Below are positions 5,727-6,749 of a DNA stretch of 6,749 nucleotides, piece by piece. The stretch is taken from assembly GCA_030039105.1 (NCBI GenBank), contig JASHQO010000224.1:1-6749 (forward strand), given 5' to 3'. Source of the DNA: Xanthobacteraceae bacterium (GTDB lineage: Bacteria > Pseudomonadota > Alphaproteobacteria > Rhizobiales > Xanthobacteraceae). Positions within the stretch are counted from its first letter, which is position 1, and every line of letters begins with the position of its first letter. Below the pieces are notes generated by a model that was given only the letters and a program-made list of their open reading frames with translations, did not search any database and was not told the DNA's origin. A program made the translations under genes and the position numbers.

Positions 5727-5823
5727 AAACAGATCTCTCATCTTGTAAGATGGATAGGATGGAATGCGGACCGGTAATCGTCAAACCGATGGCCGACCGT
5801 TCGGCTTGGTAAGATCAGAAGAT

Positions 5824-6465
5824 TTACTCTTCGGCAGAATGTCTATGATCTAGGGGTAGCACTACACGCTGCAAAAAGTACGCCATCCTATTTTGCAGAT
5901 GTTCGCGATAAGGCGTCTCAAGATGACATCGACGCTCCGCCGGATTGCCCCCAAGAGAAAATTGCCGATAAACCTCCTCCGCCGGGAGAGTAAAGCACCG
6001 CTTGAAATCAACTAACAATTGCGGCAAGCCGCGCCCAAGGAGGTCCAGCTCTTTTGGCACTGCCTCCAAAAAGTGATACCTATCGCTTTTGTTCTGCGTG
6101 ATCGGCTTCCAAAGGTCCCTGCCGATTTTCCTTTTCGTTCGATATTCTAGAGCAGGCTCAAGCTCAAATATCAGCACCCCATTTAGCTCCCCTTGCTGAT
6201 CTTTCTGGCGCGCCTCAAAGTCCCAAAGAAGATCGCAATCTTGCGACAGAACGATTGCGAATCGGTGCCGGATAGCCAGCGTTTCAATCTCTTCTTCCGG
6301 AGCATCTGGTGAAGCGCCAGGGTCACGAAAGTATTGCGTCAGACTGCTGATAATCTCGGTTTGGCGCAATTCACGGATCAGGCCAGCAGTTGAATATATA
6401 GGCGACTGTTCGCGCGTTACCGCGCCCCCAGCTTCGTCGACTTGCGCTGGAGCTTGATTAGCCAC
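5824..6465 (-). CDS. Unrecognised SQDCD-motif protein, low G+C
   Basis: A 213-residue soluble protein with no membrane segment or signal peptide. Order of features: residues 1-20 are poor in hydrophobics (MANQAPAQVDEAGG); a helix GLIRELRQTEIISSLTQYF follows (about 28-46); then RFAIVLSQDCDLLWD (about 69-83), a beta strand ending in a Cys/Asp motif; LIFELEPALEYRTK; KSDRYHFLEAVPKEL; LPQLLVDFKRCFTLPAEEVY; and a C-terminal PYREHLQNRMAYFLQRVVLP. I recall hypothetical proteins with a QDCDL motif and a terminal PYREHL...F..R..LP block, but no assigned function. The only in-frame start before the motif is GTG 6465, with a poor ribosome binding site. It sits 15 nt after the preceding gene in the same frame and is richer in A/T than the tail genes, suggesting transfer. 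It is not a known tail or head-tail connector family. Confidence 0.6.
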   Translation of the reverse strand: MANQAPAQVDEAGGAVTREQSPIYSTAGLIRELRQTEIISSLTQYFRDPGASPDAPEEEIETLAIRHRFAIVLSQDCDLLWDFEARQKDQQGELNGVLIFELEPALEYRTKRKIGRDLWKPITQNKSDRYHFLEAVPKELDLLGRGLPQLLVDFKRCFTLPAEEVYRQFSLGGNPAERRCHLETPYREHLQNRMAYFLQRVVLPLDHRHSAEE

Positions 6466-6480
6466 CCGCCACCCAACGCA

Positions 6481-6749
6481 TTAATCCTCACGAAATAACG
6501 GGGAGGGTTTCTCTATTTCCCTAATCTTAGCCGCGCCCAATCTTCGACGGTCAGGCTCGCGTACAGAAATTCTTGCCTGCTGCACTTGCCATGAGTACAG
6601 CTCCACCAACGTTTGATAAGCCTCTCGCAGAGACCGCTCGTCGAGCTGTGAGATAGCATAGTAACAATAAAGCCTGCACATCGCGAGCGGTGATGCTGCG
6701 CTCAAGTCCTCCCCCGTGACCTCCATCTGCGACGAGAAGCGAATCGTTC
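6481..6749 (-). CDS. Small helical protein, partner of the SQDCD gene, 5' end outside window
   Basis: The C-terminal part of a gene that enters from the right edge. ATG 6726 gives 81 residues, but the frame stays open to the edge and upstream codons (TIRFSSQ before MEVTGEDL) read as protein, so the real start is probably outside. Content: SPLAMCRLYCYYAISQLDER, then LREAYQTLVELYSWQVQQAR, two amphipathic helices, and a charged, Pro-containing tail ending SPLFRED. The base composition matches the following gene rather than the tail genes. The stop TAA (6483-6481) forms TAATG with an ATG that opens a 7-codon frame, and the next gene continues in the same frame as this one. Function not recognised; the pair is likely one transcription unit. 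Confidence 0.5.
   Translation of the reverse strand, partial: TIRFSSQMEVTGEDLSAASPLAMCRLYCYYAISQLDERSLREAYQTLVELYSWQVQQARISVREPDRRRLGAAKIREIEKPSPLFRED

Noticed and set aside
4512..5777. Plus-strand open frame of 421 codons
   Set aside because: It runs antisense across the DUF2019 gene, the junction and the whole terminator gene; its second half is Arg-rich. The minus-strand genes carry recognisable family motifs instead.
5774..5810. Promoter (TTGACG) and small hairpin GCCGA/TCGGC upstream of the terminator gene
   Set aside because: No acceptable -10 at 16-18 bp and no T-run after the 5-bp stem; too weak to annotate as a promoter or terminator.
1..6749. tRNA, rRNA, CRISPR array or insertion sequence
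   Set aside because: No cloverleaf, rRNA signature, regularly spaced repeat set, or transposase motif was seen on either strand.

Overview
The window is the tail-morphogenesis part of a siphophage-type prophage, or of a GTA-like tail cluster. All recognisable genes are on the minus strand, so the operon reads from right to left. High G+C coding sequence, alphaproteobacterial tail families (DUF3168-like terminator, TP901-1-like tube, tail assembly chaperone, short tape measure, DUF2460, DUF2163), a DUF2019 gene and heptad repeats of the CGAAYRG type point to a Rhizobiales host of the Bradyrhizobium/Rhodopseudomonas/Afipia kind. That host call rests on gene content and remembered family distribution, not on a marker gene.

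Layout in transcription order. 6749-5824: two genes of visibly lower G+C, one cut by the window edge, with no recognised tail function. 5726-5283: DUF3168-like tail terminator. 5282-4305: inserted cargo, made of the 3' end of an unknown gene, a complete tandem-DUF2019 gene coupled to it by an ATGA overlap, and a broken second copy of the last ~90 bp of the terminator gene. 4302-4177: hairpins and heptad repeats. 4176-3424: tail tube. 3423-3092: an A/T-rich segment with three TTCAACA boxes and a start-less plus-strand ORF remnant. 3091-2502: tail assembly chaperone pair joined by a probable -1 programmed frameshift at GGGGGAA. 2483-1224: tape measure. 1208-585: DUF2460 distal tail protein. 584-404: G+C-rich gap. 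403-1: DUF2163 baseplate/hub protein, incomplete.

The structural genes follow the same order as GTA genes g8 to g13. The terminator caps the tube, the chaperones load tube subunits onto the tape measure, and the DUF2460 and DUF2163 proteins form the tail tip. Three junctions that are normally tight (terminator/tube, tube/chaperone, DUF2460/DUF2163) hold extra DNA, and the head-tail connector genes expected upstream of the terminator are replaced by the low-G+C pair. The structural ORFs themselves look intact.

The most informative signal is the 68-bp perfect direct repeat (4306-4373 = 5284-5351) bracketing the DUF2019 cargo: insertion occurred exactly at the 3' end of the terminator gene and left that gene's reading frame intact. 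No transposase or integrase, tRNA, rRNA or CRISPR array was seen.
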